Assembly (NCBI RefSeq): GCF_009296265.1
Contig: NZ_WBJS01000008.1
Coordinates: forward strand, 1 to 64,000
Source of the DNA: Thioclava sp. JE_KL1
GTDB taxonomy: Bacteria; Pseudomonadota; Alphaproteobacteria; Rhodobacterales; Rhodobacteraceae
Reading direction: 5' to 3'
DNA length: 64,000 nucleotides
Shown in pieces: positions 1-8,297 of this stretch. The translations under genes were made by a program, and so were the position numbers. Numbering within the stretch: position 1 is the first letter of the stretch; the number at the start of each line of letters is the position of its first letter. Under the pieces are notes generated by a model. The model saw only the letters and a program-made list of their open reading frames with translations. It had not been told where the DNA came from and did no database searches.

Positions 1-1
1 A

Positions 2-736
2 CAGGACGGCGGCTGGCGCGGGTGGCGGCGCTTCAAGGTTGGCGCGAAGGACAGCGAAACCTCCGAGATCGCGTCCTTCACGCTCTATCCCGTGGATGGG
101 TTGCCTGTTCTCAAGCATCGCCCCGGTCAGTATCTGAGCTTCCGCTTTGCTCCTGCGGAAGGCGAGGAATATCGGCGCAACTACTCGATCTCCTCGGCAC
201 CGGATGGTCAGTCCTACCGCATCACCGTCAAGCGCGAGCCCGGCGGACGGATCTCCAACTGGCTGCATGATGCGGTCGAGGTCGGCGCCGAGTTCGACGT
301 GGCCGCGCCCGCTGGCGAGTTCTTCCTCGATCCCGCAGACAAGCGAGAGGTGGTTCTCTTGTCGGGCGGCGTTGGCCTCACTCCGATGATTTCGATGCTG
401 GAGAGCTGCGGCGGCGGCGATCTGCGGATGGTCTATGTCCACGCGACGCGGAATGGCCGGTCCCATGCGCTTGCCGCGACCTCCCGCGCGAAGGCACATG
501 AGAGTCACGTCTTCTACGAGGTGCCGGAAGAGAGTGATATCGCGAATGGTGTCCATACCGGCCGCGTCGATCCGAACTGGCTCGTGCAGATCAGCGATCC
601 CGCCAAGGCGGACTACTTCATCTGCGGCCCGACAGGCTTCATGCAGGCGATGGTTTCCGGTCTGAAGGCAGCAAACGTTCCGGACGCTCGCATCCACTAT
701 GAGTTCTTCGGTCCGGCAGCCGCCCAGATCGGTTGA
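2..736 (+). CDS. hmp: Flavohaemoglobin / nitric oxide dioxygenase, C-terminal reductase part (5' truncated by window edge)
   Basis: The open frame enters from the left edge and gives 244 residues. They match the FAD/NAD reductase half of bacterial flavohaemoglobin: a GWRGWRRF linker after the missing globin domain, RPGQYLSF and RNYSISS for FAD binding, GGVGLTPM for NAD(P)H binding, CGPTGFM near the C-terminus and the terminal HYEFFGP typical of Hmp. The full protein would oxidise NO to nitrate with O2 and NAD(P)H in the cytoplasm. The globin domain and promoter lie outside the window, so regulation cannot be seen. A stand-alone ferredoxin-type reductase is less likely because of the Hmp-type C-terminal motif. 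Confidence 0.88.
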   Translation, partial: QDGGWRGWRRFKVGAKDSETSEIASFTLYPVDGLPVLKHRPGQYLSFRFAPAEGEEYRRNYSISSAPDGQSYRITVKREPGGRISNWLHDAVEVGAEFDVAAPAGEFFLDPADKREVVLLSGGVGLTPMISMLESCGGGDLRMVYVHATRNGRSHALAATSRAKAHESHVFYEVPEESDIANGVHTGRVDPNWLVQISDPAKADYFICGPTGFMQAMVSGLKAANVPDARIHYEFFGPAAAQIG

Positions 737-745
737 GACCCTTGG

Positions 746-775
746 CCCGGCGCTCTATCCGCCGAGCGCCCGGGG
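746..775. terminator. Possible bidirectional hairpin between hmp and the P450 gene
   Basis: CCCGGCGCTC (746-755) can pair with GAGCGCCCGGGG (764-775) with one bulged base. It lies in the 78-bp gap between two convergent genes. There is no clear U-tract, so termination is inferred from position. Confidence 0.35.
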
Positions 776-814
776 TTCAAGAAGTAGTCGCCCCATAATT
801 GCGCTCGCGGAGGT

Positions 815-2056
815 TCAGTTGGGTGACACCGCAACGCGCAAACCGCCTTCGGGCAGCGGCGGGAACTGGTTTTCGGGAAGCGACAGGTTCTGTTCCGGCA
901 AAGTCCAGTCGAGCTTGCGCAATTGCATCACCGCTTCGGTTAGCAACTCGGTCGTGAGCCACTCGCCGGGACAACGGTGATTTTGTAGGTAGTCGCCCCC
1001 ACCTTGCGGCACGAGCCCCTCGGGTTGGCGGTCGCGCCCCAAATGGCGTTCGGGACAGAAGCTTTCCGCGTCATCCCACGTCTTAGGATCGTGATTAGTG
1101 CCGTAGAGGTCGAGCACCAGCCAGTCGCCGGGCTCGAACCTCGCGCCGTGCCAGTCGAACGCTTCGCGCACGCGTCCGCCGATCGCCGGGAAGAACGGAT
1201 AAAGCCTACGAACCTCTTCGGCGATCGCGCGACTGATGTGTTCGTCGTCTTCCGTCATAGCGTGGATGGCTGCGCGCTGGACATGCAGGGCGTGGGCGGC
1301 AAAGACGACGTAGCGTCCGACTGCCACGATCGGGCGCAGGATGTTCAGGAGTTCTTTCGCGGCCACATCCTCGTTCATGCGGCGGCCATCGAGATCCGTG
1401 TGGAAGGCAAGCTTGCCCAAGGTGCTTCCGGCGGGTCCGTCCACTTCTCGGGTCTCAGCAATGAGACTTCGCGCCCAACGCTCACATCGAGCTCGGAGCC
1501 AGCGTGCCTGCAGATAGGCGGGGCCGAGCGCACCGGCTTCGGCGAACATCGTGCTGAGTTCACGCGAGCGGCTCGCAACGTCATGTTGTCCCGGGTCGAT
1601 GCCGCACCAGCGAAGCGCGGTGCGTGTCATGATGCCGTCGACAGCATCGGAGAGGTCGATCTCGCGGCCTCGCCAACTGCCCGCCGCCGCCTGCCATTCC
1701 TCTGCGAAAATCTGGCGGGCCTGCTGCAGCCGCACGGGGGCCATGAGATCGAGAAACATTTTCTTGCGGACCTGATGCTCTGCGCCGTCCAGGCTTTGCA
1801 CGCTGCCCTTGCCCTGTAGAAGCGGCACTACGGTCGGTGGCATCGCTCCGCGGCGCGTCATGCGGCCCGCCCGATAGAAGCCGCGAACCGCATCCGGTCC
1901 GCGAAGAAATGTGACCGGGCGTAGCATTAGGCGGGTTCGGAACGCATCGCTTCCAAGCTCGTCGCATCTGCGCGAAATGAATGGATAGCCCTCGCTGAGA
2001 AAGGCGCGGGTGCTGTCGATCCCCGGCAGGTGGGGAATGGTTTGGGAATGATGCAT
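815..2056 (-). CDS. CYP152-family cytochrome P450 peroxygenase (fatty-acid hydroxylase type)
   Basis: 413 residues, close to the 415-417 of CYP152 enzymes. The haem ligand is Cys362 in HRCPGEW. The I-helix carries Arg241-Pro242 (ILRPIVAVGRY) instead of the usual acid-threonine pair. In the CYP152 family this Arg binds the fatty-acid carboxylate, which serves as acid-base for H2O2, so the enzyme uses peroxide and needs no redox partner. The family hydroxylates or decarboxylates fatty acids. The start at 2056 is chosen because a GGGAAGG ribosome site precedes it; the frame stays open 49 codons further upstream without such support. No redox-partner gene lies nearby, which fits a peroxygenase. 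The exact substrate is unknown. Confidence 0.88.
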   Translation of the reverse strand: MHHSQTIPHLPGIDSTRAFLSEGYPFISRRCDELGSDAFRTRLMLRPVTFLRGPDAVRGFYRAGRMTRRGAMPPTVVPLLQGKGSVQSLDGAEHQVRKKMFLDLMAPVRLQQARQIFAEEWQAAAGSWRGREIDLSDAVDGIMTRTALRWCGIDPGQHDVASRSRELSTMFAEAGALGPAYLQARWLRARCERWARSLIAETREVDGPAGSTLGKLAFHTDLDGRRMNEDVAAKELLNILRPIVAVGRYVVFAAHALHVQRAAIHAMTEDDEHISRAIAEEVRRLYPFFPAIGGRVREAFDWHGARFEPGDWLVLDLYGTNHDPKTWDDAESFCPERHLGRDRQPEGLVPQGGGDYLQNHRCPGEWLTTELLTEAVMQLRKLDWTLPEQNLSLPENQFPPLPEGGLRVAVSPN

Positions 2057-2192
2057 CTGCCTTCCCTCGCTGTGGTTGAATTTGTCACGGACGCACCAAA
2101 CTGAGCTGTAGCAGTGCTGCGCAACGCAGGGCAGGGCGGTTTGGGGCGTCTGTCGCTCGGTGTCGTATTCATCGCTCACACTCAGTCCGTGT

Positions 2193-2465
2193 CTATAAAT
2201 CACTGCTGCGGTGGTGACGGCGTGCGAGTGTCGCGATCTGCTGGAACTCTTGGGCGATGCTTAATGGGAGCGTATCGACCGCGTCAGGAACGGCACCGGG
2301 ATCTTCCTGCCCGTCGCGCATCACTTCACGCTCGTTGATCCAGGAAAGAAGGGTTTCGCGTGCTTCTGGGGGCATTTCCGCCATCATTCGCGCCAAAAGG
2401 CGCCGCTGCGCAATCAGCCGGGCCTCCAAAGTGATCAATGTGTCTTCGAGATAAGTGTTGGGCAT
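2193..2465 (-). CDS. Small hypothetical protein
   Basis: 90 residues, mostly helical and charged, with no recognised motif beyond MMAEMPPEARETLLSWINERE. AGAGAG lies upstream of the ATG at 2465. It sits downstream of the 65-residue membrane protein on the same strand (56-bp gap) and ends 137 bp before the P450 start, so the three may be co-transcribed. I do not recognise a family. Confidence 0.55.
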   Translation of the reverse strand: MPNTYLEDTLITLEARLIAQRRLLARMMAEMPPEARETLLSWINEREVMRDGQEDPGAVPDAVDTLPLSIAQEFQQIATLARRHHRSSDL

Positions 2466-2521
2466 GTCATCGCTCTCTGCGCAGGAGCCGGCGGCTCGAT
2501 ACCGGAGCCTCGCTGCTGAGG

Positions 2522-2719
2522 TCAGTAATTCGCGGGCGGGTCGCTCGCCGGGAAGCTCTCGTCCATTTCTTCATCCACCTGATCCCATTGCCGCGGCGGA
2601 TTGCGCATCTGTGAAGGGCCTGCTGGTCGGACCTCCGAAGAGGACGCGTGGCGCCGCTGGTTGATGAGATACCCCAAGGCGCCAAGGGCTGAGGCGGCAA
2701 AAAGCAGTCTGGTCAACAT
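2522..2719 (-). CDS. Small membrane-anchored protein with acidic DESFPASDPP tail
   Basis: 65 residues: one N-terminal hydrophobic segment (LTRLLFAASALGALGYLI), then a hydrophilic tail ending DEEMDESFPASDPPANY. The ESFPASDPP motif recurs at the ends of many small alphaproteobacterial proteins of unknown role. A strong AAAGGAGG site precedes the ATG. Upstream on this strand is GGAAC-N16-TGTT (2802-2826), one base off the EcfG consensus, facing away from the similar promoter of the BON gene. Confidence 0.6.
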   Translation of the reverse strand: MLTRLLFAASALGALGYLINQRRHASSSEVRPAGPSQMRNPPRQWDQVDEEMDESFPASDPPANY

Positions 2720-2801
2720 GATGGGCCTCCTTTGGTCAAAGTCAGCCCTCGCGTGAGACCCGTGCGGTGCTGCACGCGAGGGTCGTCATGCATATTGAAG
2801 A

Positions 2802-2826
2802 AACAACTCGCACCAGGCATTGTTCC
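2802..2826 (-). promoter_or_regulatory. Near-consensus EcfG-type promoter for the small membrane protein gene
   Basis: Read on the minus strand: GGAAC (2826-2822), 16 bases, TGTT (2805-2802). The alphaproteobacterial EcfG consensus is GGAAC-N16/17-CGTT, so one -10 base differs. It is about 80 bp from the start at 2719. Confidence 0.4.
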
Positions 2827-2868
2827 ATATCGAGGTGCATCGTGATCGCGTTGAGTTCGGCCTGTGCA

Positions 2869-2893
2869 GGAACAAGCGAGACATTCACCCGTT
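2869..2893 (+). promoter_or_regulatory. EcfG-type general stress promoter of the BON-domain gene
   Basis: GGAAC (2869-2873), 16 bases, CGTT (2890-2893): a perfect match to the EcfG consensus, ending 28 bp before the chosen BON start at 2922. The match is seen directly; use by an EcfG sigma factor is inferred. Confidence 0.6.
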
Positions 2894-2921
2894 GAACTCT
2901 TCCACAGGCATGGAGGTAATC

Positions 2922-3269
2922 ATGACTGAGAAGGGCGATGAAAAAGATGTCCGCGTGGTGCGCTCGGATCTTGCCGAGCCAAGCCGACCGGAAGGCTATC
3001 ACGGGGTCGAGCAACCGATCATGCCCGAACCGCCAGAACAACCCGATCGCGTGATGCCCGATGAGGAGCTTTCGCCTGCGGTAAAGGGCGCGCTCGAAAG
3101 CGATGGGCGGATCGACATGAGCCAAGTTCTGATTGTCGTGGACGAAGGGGTAGTGACTCTCAAGGGCACGATCGGGTTGGAGTTCCAGCGGACACTCGCT
3201 GAGGCGCTCGCGCAGGAAGTGCGTGGTGTTCTCCTTGTCCAAAATCAGATCGAAGTCATTCCGGCTTGA
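2922..3269 (+). CDS. BON-domain protein
   Basis: 115 residues. The first half is acidic and proline-rich. Residues about 50-112 form a BON domain (LSPAVKGALESDGRIDMSQV, then VVTLKGTIGLEFQRTLAEAL and a hydrophobic end). BON domains occur in envelope and stress proteins such as OsmY and bind lipid surfaces; no signal peptide is visible here. The ATG at 2922 follows GGAGG by five bases; the frame is open 34 codons further upstream. The adjacent EcfG-type promoter suggests stress induction. Confidence 0.75.
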   Translation: MTEKGDEKDVRVVRSDLAEPSRPEGYHGVEQPIMPEPPEQPDRVMPDEELSPAVKGALESDGRIDMSQVLIVVDEGVVTLKGTIGLEFQRTLAEALAQEVRGVLLVQNQIEVIPA

Positions 3270-3351
3270 AGCTAACCAAGTCTGACTTCCGAAATTCTGC
3301 GGGAGAAAACCGCGCGGGCCGCCGCTAATGTCTGACGGCCCGCGCGTTTGA

Positions 3352-4206
3352 TTAGATCATCGGCATCCCGCCAGTGACGGCCACGGTCGCGCCGGACGTG
3401 TAGCTCGAGCGCGGATCGGCGAGCATGACATATGCGGACGCCAGTTCGGCAGGTTGCGCGGGGCGGCCCATCGGCTTGTCTTCCCCGAAATGCGCGACCG
3501 AGTCCTCCGGTAGGGTCGAGGGGATCAGCGGCGTCCAAACCGGCCCTGGCGCTACGCAGTTTACCCGTATCTCACGCGGGGCCAGCATCTGGGCAAGCCC
3601 CGTGGTGAAGTTCTGAATCGCGCCCTTTGTCGCCGCATAGGCGAGAAGGCCCGGGTTCGGTTTGTCCGAGTTGATCGAGGCCGTGTTGATGATCGCGCCA
3701 TTTTTCTCCATCACCGGGACAGCGGCCTTGCACAGGTAGAACATCGAATGGATGTTCGTGCGGAAGGTCGTATCCCATTCCTCGTCGGAAATGTCCTCGA
3801 TCTCGTCGAAATGCATCTGGTGCGCCGCGTTGTTGACGAGAATGTCGAAACGGCCGAAGGCTTCATGCGTGTCGCGGACCAGCGCGCGGCAATGGTCGGC
3901 GTTCTGAATGTCGCCCGGCATCACGTAGGCGCGTCGGCCCGCCTCTTCGACAAGTCGGCGGGTTTCTTCGGCCTCGTCGTTTTCTTCGAGATAGGAAATC
4001 ATCACGTCGGCCCCCTCGCGCGCATAGGCCAGCGCTACGGCGCGACCGATGCCGCTGTCCGCGCCGGTCACGAGGGCGGCCATGCCCTCGAGCCTGCCCG
4101 ACCCGACATAGCTCTGCTCGCCATGATCGGGGCGCGGTTCCATCTTCTCGGTCGAACCGGGAAGGGACTGCGGTTGCTTCGGGAAGGGAGGTTTGGGGTA
4201 ATTCAT
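3352..4206 (-). CDS. Short-chain dehydrogenase/reductase, YghA / general-stress-protein-39 type
   Basis: 284 residues with the long N-terminal extension (PKPPFPKQPQSLPGSTEKMEPRPDHGE region) typical of the YghA/GSP39 group. TGADSGIG is the cofactor loop (about 53-60), NNAA follows, and the catalytic set is Ser (NTASINSD), Tyr (LLAYAATKGA) and Lys. Members are NAD(P)-dependent oxidoreductases often induced by stress; substrates are poorly defined. AAAGGAG precedes the ATG at 4206. The gene is divergent from the TPP-enzyme operon and both have EcfG-like promoters in the shared gap. Confidence 0.85.
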   Translation of the reverse strand: MNYPKPPFPKQPQSLPGSTEKMEPRPDHGEQSYVGSGRLEGMAALVTGADSGIGRAVALAYAREGADVMISYLEENDEAEETRRLVEEAGRRAYVMPGDIQNADHCRALVRDTHEAFGRFDILVNNAAHQMHFDEIEDISDEEWDTTFRTNIHSMFYLCKAAVPVMEKNGAIINTASINSDKPNPGLLAYAATKGAIQNFTTGLAQMLAPREIRVNCVAPGPVWTPLIPSTLPEDSVAHFGEDKPMGRPAQPAELASAYVMLADPRSSYTSGATVAVTGGMPMI

Positions 4207-4240
4207 AACCGGCTCCTTTCTGGGTGGGTCTGAACGGACC

Positions 4241-4265
4241 AACCGGATGCGCGCCGCAATGTTCC
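4241..4265 (-). promoter_or_regulatory. Possible EcfG-type promoter of the SDR gene
   Basis: Minus strand: GGAAC (4265-4261), 16 bases, GGTT (4244-4241), one base off CGTT, about 35 bp from the SDR start. Confidence 0.35.
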
Positions 4266-4304
4266 TGCGTTTCTTTTACTGGGGCCTCCTCACAGGCTCT
4301 TGTC

Positions 4305-4330
4305 GGAACACTGAGCGAAACAAGCCCGTT
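4305..4330 (+). promoter_or_regulatory. EcfG-type promoter of the TPP-enzyme operon
   Basis: GGAAC (4305-4309), 17 bases, CGTT (4327-4330): a perfect consensus match 39 bp before the ATG at 4370. Confidence 0.6.
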
Positions 4331-4369
4331 TCCTTTTCCTATTCACCCCGAACTGTGGAGGAACTCTTC

Positions 4370-6139
4370 ATGTCCGACACCGTTGCCGATTTCATTCTTA
4401 CTCGCCTCAAGCAATGGGGCATCACCCGCATCTATGGCTTCCCCGGAGACGGAATCAGCGGCCTCGTCGCAGCGCTCGGACGCGATGACGAGATCGAATT
4501 CGTTCAGGCACGTCACGAGGAAAGCGCCGCGTTTATGGCAGCAGCGCATGCGAAATGGACCGGCGAGGTGGGCTGCTGTCTCGCGACCTCCGGCCCCGGC
4601 GCGATCCATCTGCTCAATGGGCTCTACGACGCTAAGCTAGACCACCAGCCGGTGCTTGCGATCGTCGGTCAGCAGGGACGCAACGCGCTTGGCGGCAATT
4701 ACCAGCAGGAGGTCGACCTACAATCGCTTTTCAAGGACGTGGCGAGCGAATATGTCCACACGATGATGGCGCCGGGGCAAGCGCGCCACCTGATCGACCG
4801 GGCGCTCCGGATCGCACAGGCGCGGCGCAGCGTGACCTGCGTGATCGCTCCTAATGACGTGCAGGAGGCCGCGGCGGTCGAAGCGCCGCCCCATGCCCAC
4901 GGCACTGTCCACAGTGGCGTTGGCTATCAGGCGCCGCGCCTGCTTCCGGCGGACAAGGACCTCGCTGCCGCGGCGGATATTCTGAACGCGGGCGAAAAGG
5001 TCGGCGTCCTCGTTGGCGCAGGTGCGATCGGCGCCGAGACACAGATCACCCAGCTTGCCGAAACGCTCGGCGCGGGCGTTGCGAAGGCACTTCTGGGCAA
5101 GGCCGCACTGCCCGACGATCTGCCATTCGTGACCGGCTCGATCGGGCTTCTGGGCACGCAGGCTTCTGACTGGATGATGCGTGAATGCGACACGCTTCTG
5201 ATGATCGCCTCGCGCTTCCCCTATTCGGAATTCCTCCCCAAGGAAGGGCAGGTCAAGGCGGTGCAGATCGACCTCGATCCGACGATGGTGTCGATGCGCT
5301 ATCCGATGGACGTGAACCTCGTGGGCGATGCAGCCGACACGGTGGAGGCCTTGTTGCCGCGTCTCAAGCCCAAGACCGACCGGTCGTGGCGCGAGACGAT
5401 CGAGAAGAAGACTGCCGAATGGTGGGAGGGCGTCGAGCAGCGCGCCAAGGAAAGCGCCGATCCCGTCAATCCTGAGCGGTTGTTCTGGGAGGCGTCCTCG
5501 CGGCTGCCCGATAAGGCGATCCTGTCGGCGGATTCGGGCAGCTCGGCCAACTGGCTGGCGCGTGCGATTAAAATCCGCCGGGGGATGAAGGCGTCGCTGT
5601 CGGGGACGCTGGCGACGATGTGCCCGGGCCTGCCTTATGCAGTGGCCGCGAAATTCTGCTATCCTGATCGCGCAGCGGTGGCCTTCGTGGGCGACGGCGC
5701 GATGCAGATGCTCGGCATCACCGACCTGATCACCGTCTCGAAATACTGGCGCAACTGGGCCGACCCGCGGCTGGTGATCTGTGTGCTGGCCAATCAGGAC
5801 CTCAACCAAGTGACCTGGGAGCTGCGCGCTATGGCCGACAGCCCGCGTGTCGACAAGACGCAGGACGTGCCCGATATCGACATGGCCGCCTATGCGGAGC
5901 TTCTGGGTCTCAAGGGGCTGCGGATCGACCGCACCGAGGAGATTGGCCCGGCCTGGGAGGTCGCCTTCGCGGCGGATCGCCCGACCGTGATTCACGCCAC
6001 TGTCGATCCGGACGTGCCGACGCTGCCGCCCCATATCACGATGGATCAGGCCAAGTCCTTCATGAGCGCGCTCGTCCACGGTGACTCCGAAACGGCTGGC
6101 ATCGTGAAGCAGACGATCAAGCGCGTCACGGACCGCTGA
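4370..6139 (+). CDS. Thiamine-diphosphate-requiring enzyme (pyruvate oxidase / acetolactate synthase-like)
   Basis: 589 residues with the three-domain layout of the family. The N-terminal PYR domain has GFPGDGI and the TPP-activating Glu in ARHEESAAFMA (about 50-51). A central Rossmann-like domain follows. The C-terminal PP domain has GDG at 441-443 and a downstream Asn for Mg-diphosphate binding (LANQDLNQV). Such enzymes decarboxylate pyruvate or other 2-oxo acids; the substrate here is not evident. GGAGG eight bases before the ATG fixes the start. It opens an operon: the next gene begins one base after its stop. It could be a PoxB-like pyruvate oxidase or a sugar-acid enzyme; the enolase-superfamily neighbour favours the second only weakly. 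Confidence 0.82.
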   Translation: MSDTVADFILTRLKQWGITRIYGFPGDGISGLVAALGRDDEIEFVQARHEESAAFMAAAHAKWTGEVGCCLATSGPGAIHLLNGLYDAKLDHQPVLAIVGQQGRNALGGNYQQEVDLQSLFKDVASEYVHTMMAPGQARHLIDRALRIAQARRSVTCVIAPNDVQEAAAVEAPPHAHGTVHSGVGYQAPRLLPADKDLAAAADILNAGEKVGVLVGAGAIGAETQITQLAETLGAGVAKALLGKAALPDDLPFVTGSIGLLGTQASDWMMRECDTLLMIASRFPYSEFLPKEGQVKAVQIDLDPTMVSMRYPMDVNLVGDAADTVEALLPRLKPKTDRSWRETIEKKTAEWWEGVEQRAKESADPVNPERLFWEASSRLPDKAILSADSGSSANWLARAIKIRRGMKASLSGTLATMCPGLPYAVAAKFCYPDRAAVAFVGDGAMQMLGITDLITVSKYWRNWADPRLVICVLANQDLNQVTWELRAMADSPRVDKTQDVPDIDMAAYAELLGLKGLRIDRTEEIGPAWEVAFAADRPTVIHATVDPDVPTLPPHITMDQAKSFMSALVHGDSETAGIVKQTIKRVTDR

Positions 6140-6140
6140 G

Positions 6141-7241
6141 ATGACCCTCGGCTCCGATCCGCTGATCGAGGCGGTCGACGTCTCCGCCCTGACGATCCCG
6201 ACCGATGCGCCGGAAGCCGACGGGACGCTGGAATGGAGCGAGACCTCGATGGTTCTCGTCTCCATTTCCGCCGGGGGTGAGACCGGCCTTGGCTACAGCT
6301 ACACGACCCCCGCGACGGCTGGGATCGTGCGCGACATTCTCGTTCCACAGGTGAAAGGGCGCAACGCGCTCGACATCGCGAAGCTCTGGCTGGCGATGGT
6401 GCATGCCACGCGAAATATCGGGCGCGATGGTCCTGTCGCGATGGCGATCGCGGCGGCGGACACGGCTCTTTGGGACCTCAAGGGTAAGCTGCTGCGCCAG
6501 CCCGTCGCGGGCCTTCTGGGCCGCGCGCGCGATACGATCCCGGCCTATGGTTCGGGCGGTTTCACCTCCTATGACGACCGGCAGCTGCGCAGCCAACTCG
6601 AGGGCTGGGCCTCCGAGGGCTTCTCGATGGTGAAGATCAAGGTCGGGCGAGACGCCGAGCGCGATCCCCACCGGCTAAAACAGGCGCGCAACGCCATCGG
6701 CCCCGATTGTCGGTTGTTCATGGATGCGAATGGCGCCCAGAACCGCAAGGAGGCGCTGGCGCTGGCAGAGCGCGCCCGCGACTACGGCGTGGAATGGCAC
6801 GAGGAGCCCGTCTCCTCGGATGACCTCGAAGGGCTGCGCCTTTGCCGCGACCGAGCGCCGGCCGGGATGAATGTCACGGCGGGCGAATACGGTTTCAATA
6901 TCGGCTACTTCCGCGACATGCTCGAAGCGGGCGCGGTGGACGTGCTGCAGGCGGATGCGACGCGCTGCGCGGGCATCACGGGCTTCATGGGCGTGGCCGC
7001 GCTCAGCGCCGCGCATCAGGTGCCGCTGTCTGCCCATTGCGCCCCCGCGCTGCATCTGCACGCGTGCCTCGCCGCGCTGCCCGCGATCCACCTCGAATGG
7101 TTTCACGACCATGTCCGGATCGAGGGGATGCTCTTCGACGGCGCGCCCGAGCCTGAGAACGGCCAGTTGCGCGACAATGGCGAACCGGGCTTCGGGCTGC
7201 GGCTGCGCCTGCGGGAGGCAGAGCGGTTCCGACAGGCCTAA
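6141..7241 (+). CDS. Enolase-superfamily enzyme, mandelate-racemase subgroup (acid-sugar dehydratase-like)
   Basis: 366 residues. The capping domain is followed by a TIM barrel with a full mandelate-racemase-type residue set: Lys165-x-Lys167 (VKIKVG), metal ligands Asp195 (DAN), Glu221 (EEP) and Glu249 (AGE), and the Asp271/His299 dyad (LQADATRC, LSAHCAP). This subgroup abstracts a proton alpha to a carboxylate with Mg2+; most members dehydrate acid sugars. The sugar cannot be told from sequence. The ATG follows the previous stop by one base and no good ribosome site is seen, which suggests translational coupling to the TPP enzyme. Confidence 0.85.
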   Translation: MTLGSDPLIEAVDVSALTIPTDAPEADGTLEWSETSMVLVSISAGGETGLGYSYTTPATAGIVRDILVPQVKGRNALDIAKLWLAMVHATRNIGRDGPVAMAIAAADTALWDLKGKLLRQPVAGLLGRARDTIPAYGSGGFTSYDDRQLRSQLEGWASEGFSMVKIKVGRDAERDPHRLKQARNAIGPDCRLFMDANGAQNRKEALALAERARDYGVEWHEEPVSSDDLEGLRLCRDRAPAGMNVTAGEYGFNIGYFRDMLEAGAVDVLQADATRCAGITGFMGVAALSAAHQVPLSAHCAPALHLHACLAALPAIHLEWFHDHVRIEGMLFDGAPEPENGQLRDNGEPGFGLRLRLREAERFRQA

Positions 7242-7310
7242 GCACAGATCCCGGCGCATGGTCTCACGCTGGGACGAGAAAGGTTTCGGCAGGAGGAAAG
7301 GGAACACGCA

Positions 7311-8297
7311 ATGACCCATGACAGGATATATGACACGTTCCGACGCCGCACCCGGCGCCCCGTCGGCGGCATCGGGCTGGGCGCCATCGTCGCGGGCGTG
7401 GGCCTCGGTTTCGTCGCCGCCGGGCTGGCCGCGCGCCGCCCACGCTCCGCCAATCCGGTTAAGCGGTCGCGCAACAAGCGCGAGGCGCTGCGGCTCGGTC
7501 GGGACGGGGCCGCAATCATGGGTGCCAGCGTCCTCTTCGACAGCGCGCTGGAACATCTGCGGGGCGATTTCCGCCGCGACGAGATGTATGTGGCCCCCCT
7601 GACAGGGGCGACCGCGATGGCCGCCGCCTTGGCCGAACCCCGGCGCAGAAAGCGTGGCCGCGTGCTTGAGGTGACGCATCTCTCTTCCGTCGGGATCGGG
7701 ATTGCCGGCATGGGGTTTCACCTGCGCAACATCAGCCGCCGGCCCGGCGGGATTTCGTGGAATAACCTGTTCTACGCCGCGCCGCTCGGGGCACCGGGGG
7801 CATTGATCATGAGCGGTCTGTTCGGGATGGTGACCCATCGGATGGCCCAGGCCGAGGGCTACGAGCATCTGCACGGGCGCGAACTGGCCTGCCTCACCGC
7901 GCTCGCGCTCGTGGCGGAATCCGGCGAGGTCGCGTTGCTGCATTTCCGCGGCGCGTTCCATGACAAGGCGATGTATCTGCCGGTCACGCTGCCGCCGCTT
8001 GCCGCTGCCGGGCTGATGGCGCAGGCGATCTATCCGCATCGGCATTTCCGGCGCCCGCTTACCCTGCTGCTGCGTGCGGTCGAGGGGCTTGGCTATGTCG
8101 GCACCGGCTTTCACGCCCTCGGAGTCGCGCGCAATTCGGCGGGCTGGCGCAACTGGCGGCAGACGACGCTGGCGGGGCCGCCGATGCCCGCGCCGATCAG
8201 CTTCGCGGGGCTCGGCAAGACCGGGCGCGCGGCGCTTGATCTGCTCGCGGTGGGGGAGGATCAACCGCGCCAGAACAAGGAAAGGGCGGCGATATGA
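7311..8297 (+). CDS. Integral membrane protein of unknown function
   Basis: 328 residues with a basic N-terminus, a first membrane segment (VGGIGLGAIVAGVGLGFVAA), and further hydrophobic stretches interspersed with His/Arg-rich loops, including GFHLRNI and GTGFHALG. It starts after a GGAGGAAAG site 69 bp past the enolase-superfamily gene, and its stop overlaps the next ATG (ATGA). The link to an oxidoreductase pair suggests a membrane partner for electron transfer, possibly with haem-binding histidines, but no known family is recognised. Confidence 0.7.
   Translation: MTHDRIYDTFRRRTRRPVGGIGLGAIVAGVGLGFVAAGLAARRPRSANPVKRSRNKREALRLGRDGAAIMGASVLFDSALEHLRGDFRRDEMYVAPLTGATAMAAALAEPRRRKRGRVLEVTHLSSVGIGIAGMGFHLRNISRRPGGISWNNLFYAAPLGAPGALIMSGLFGMVTHRMAQAEGYEHLHGRELACLTALALVAESGEVALLHFRGAFHDKAMYLPVTLPPLAAAGLMAQAIYPHRHFRRPLTLLLRAVEGLGYVGTGFHALGVARNSAGWRNWRQTTLAGPPMPAPISFAGLGKTGRAALDLLAVGEDQPRQNKERAAI

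Noticed and set aside
1004-1819. Long plus-strand frame of 271 residues opposite the P450 gene
   Set aside because: Antisense shadow: the minus-strand P450 has all family motifs.
4718-6265. 515-residue minus-strand frame opposite the TPP enzyme, and similar frames at 6675-8375 and 54001-56277
   Set aside because: His/Arg-rich antisense frames caused by high GC3 of the true genes; no motifs.
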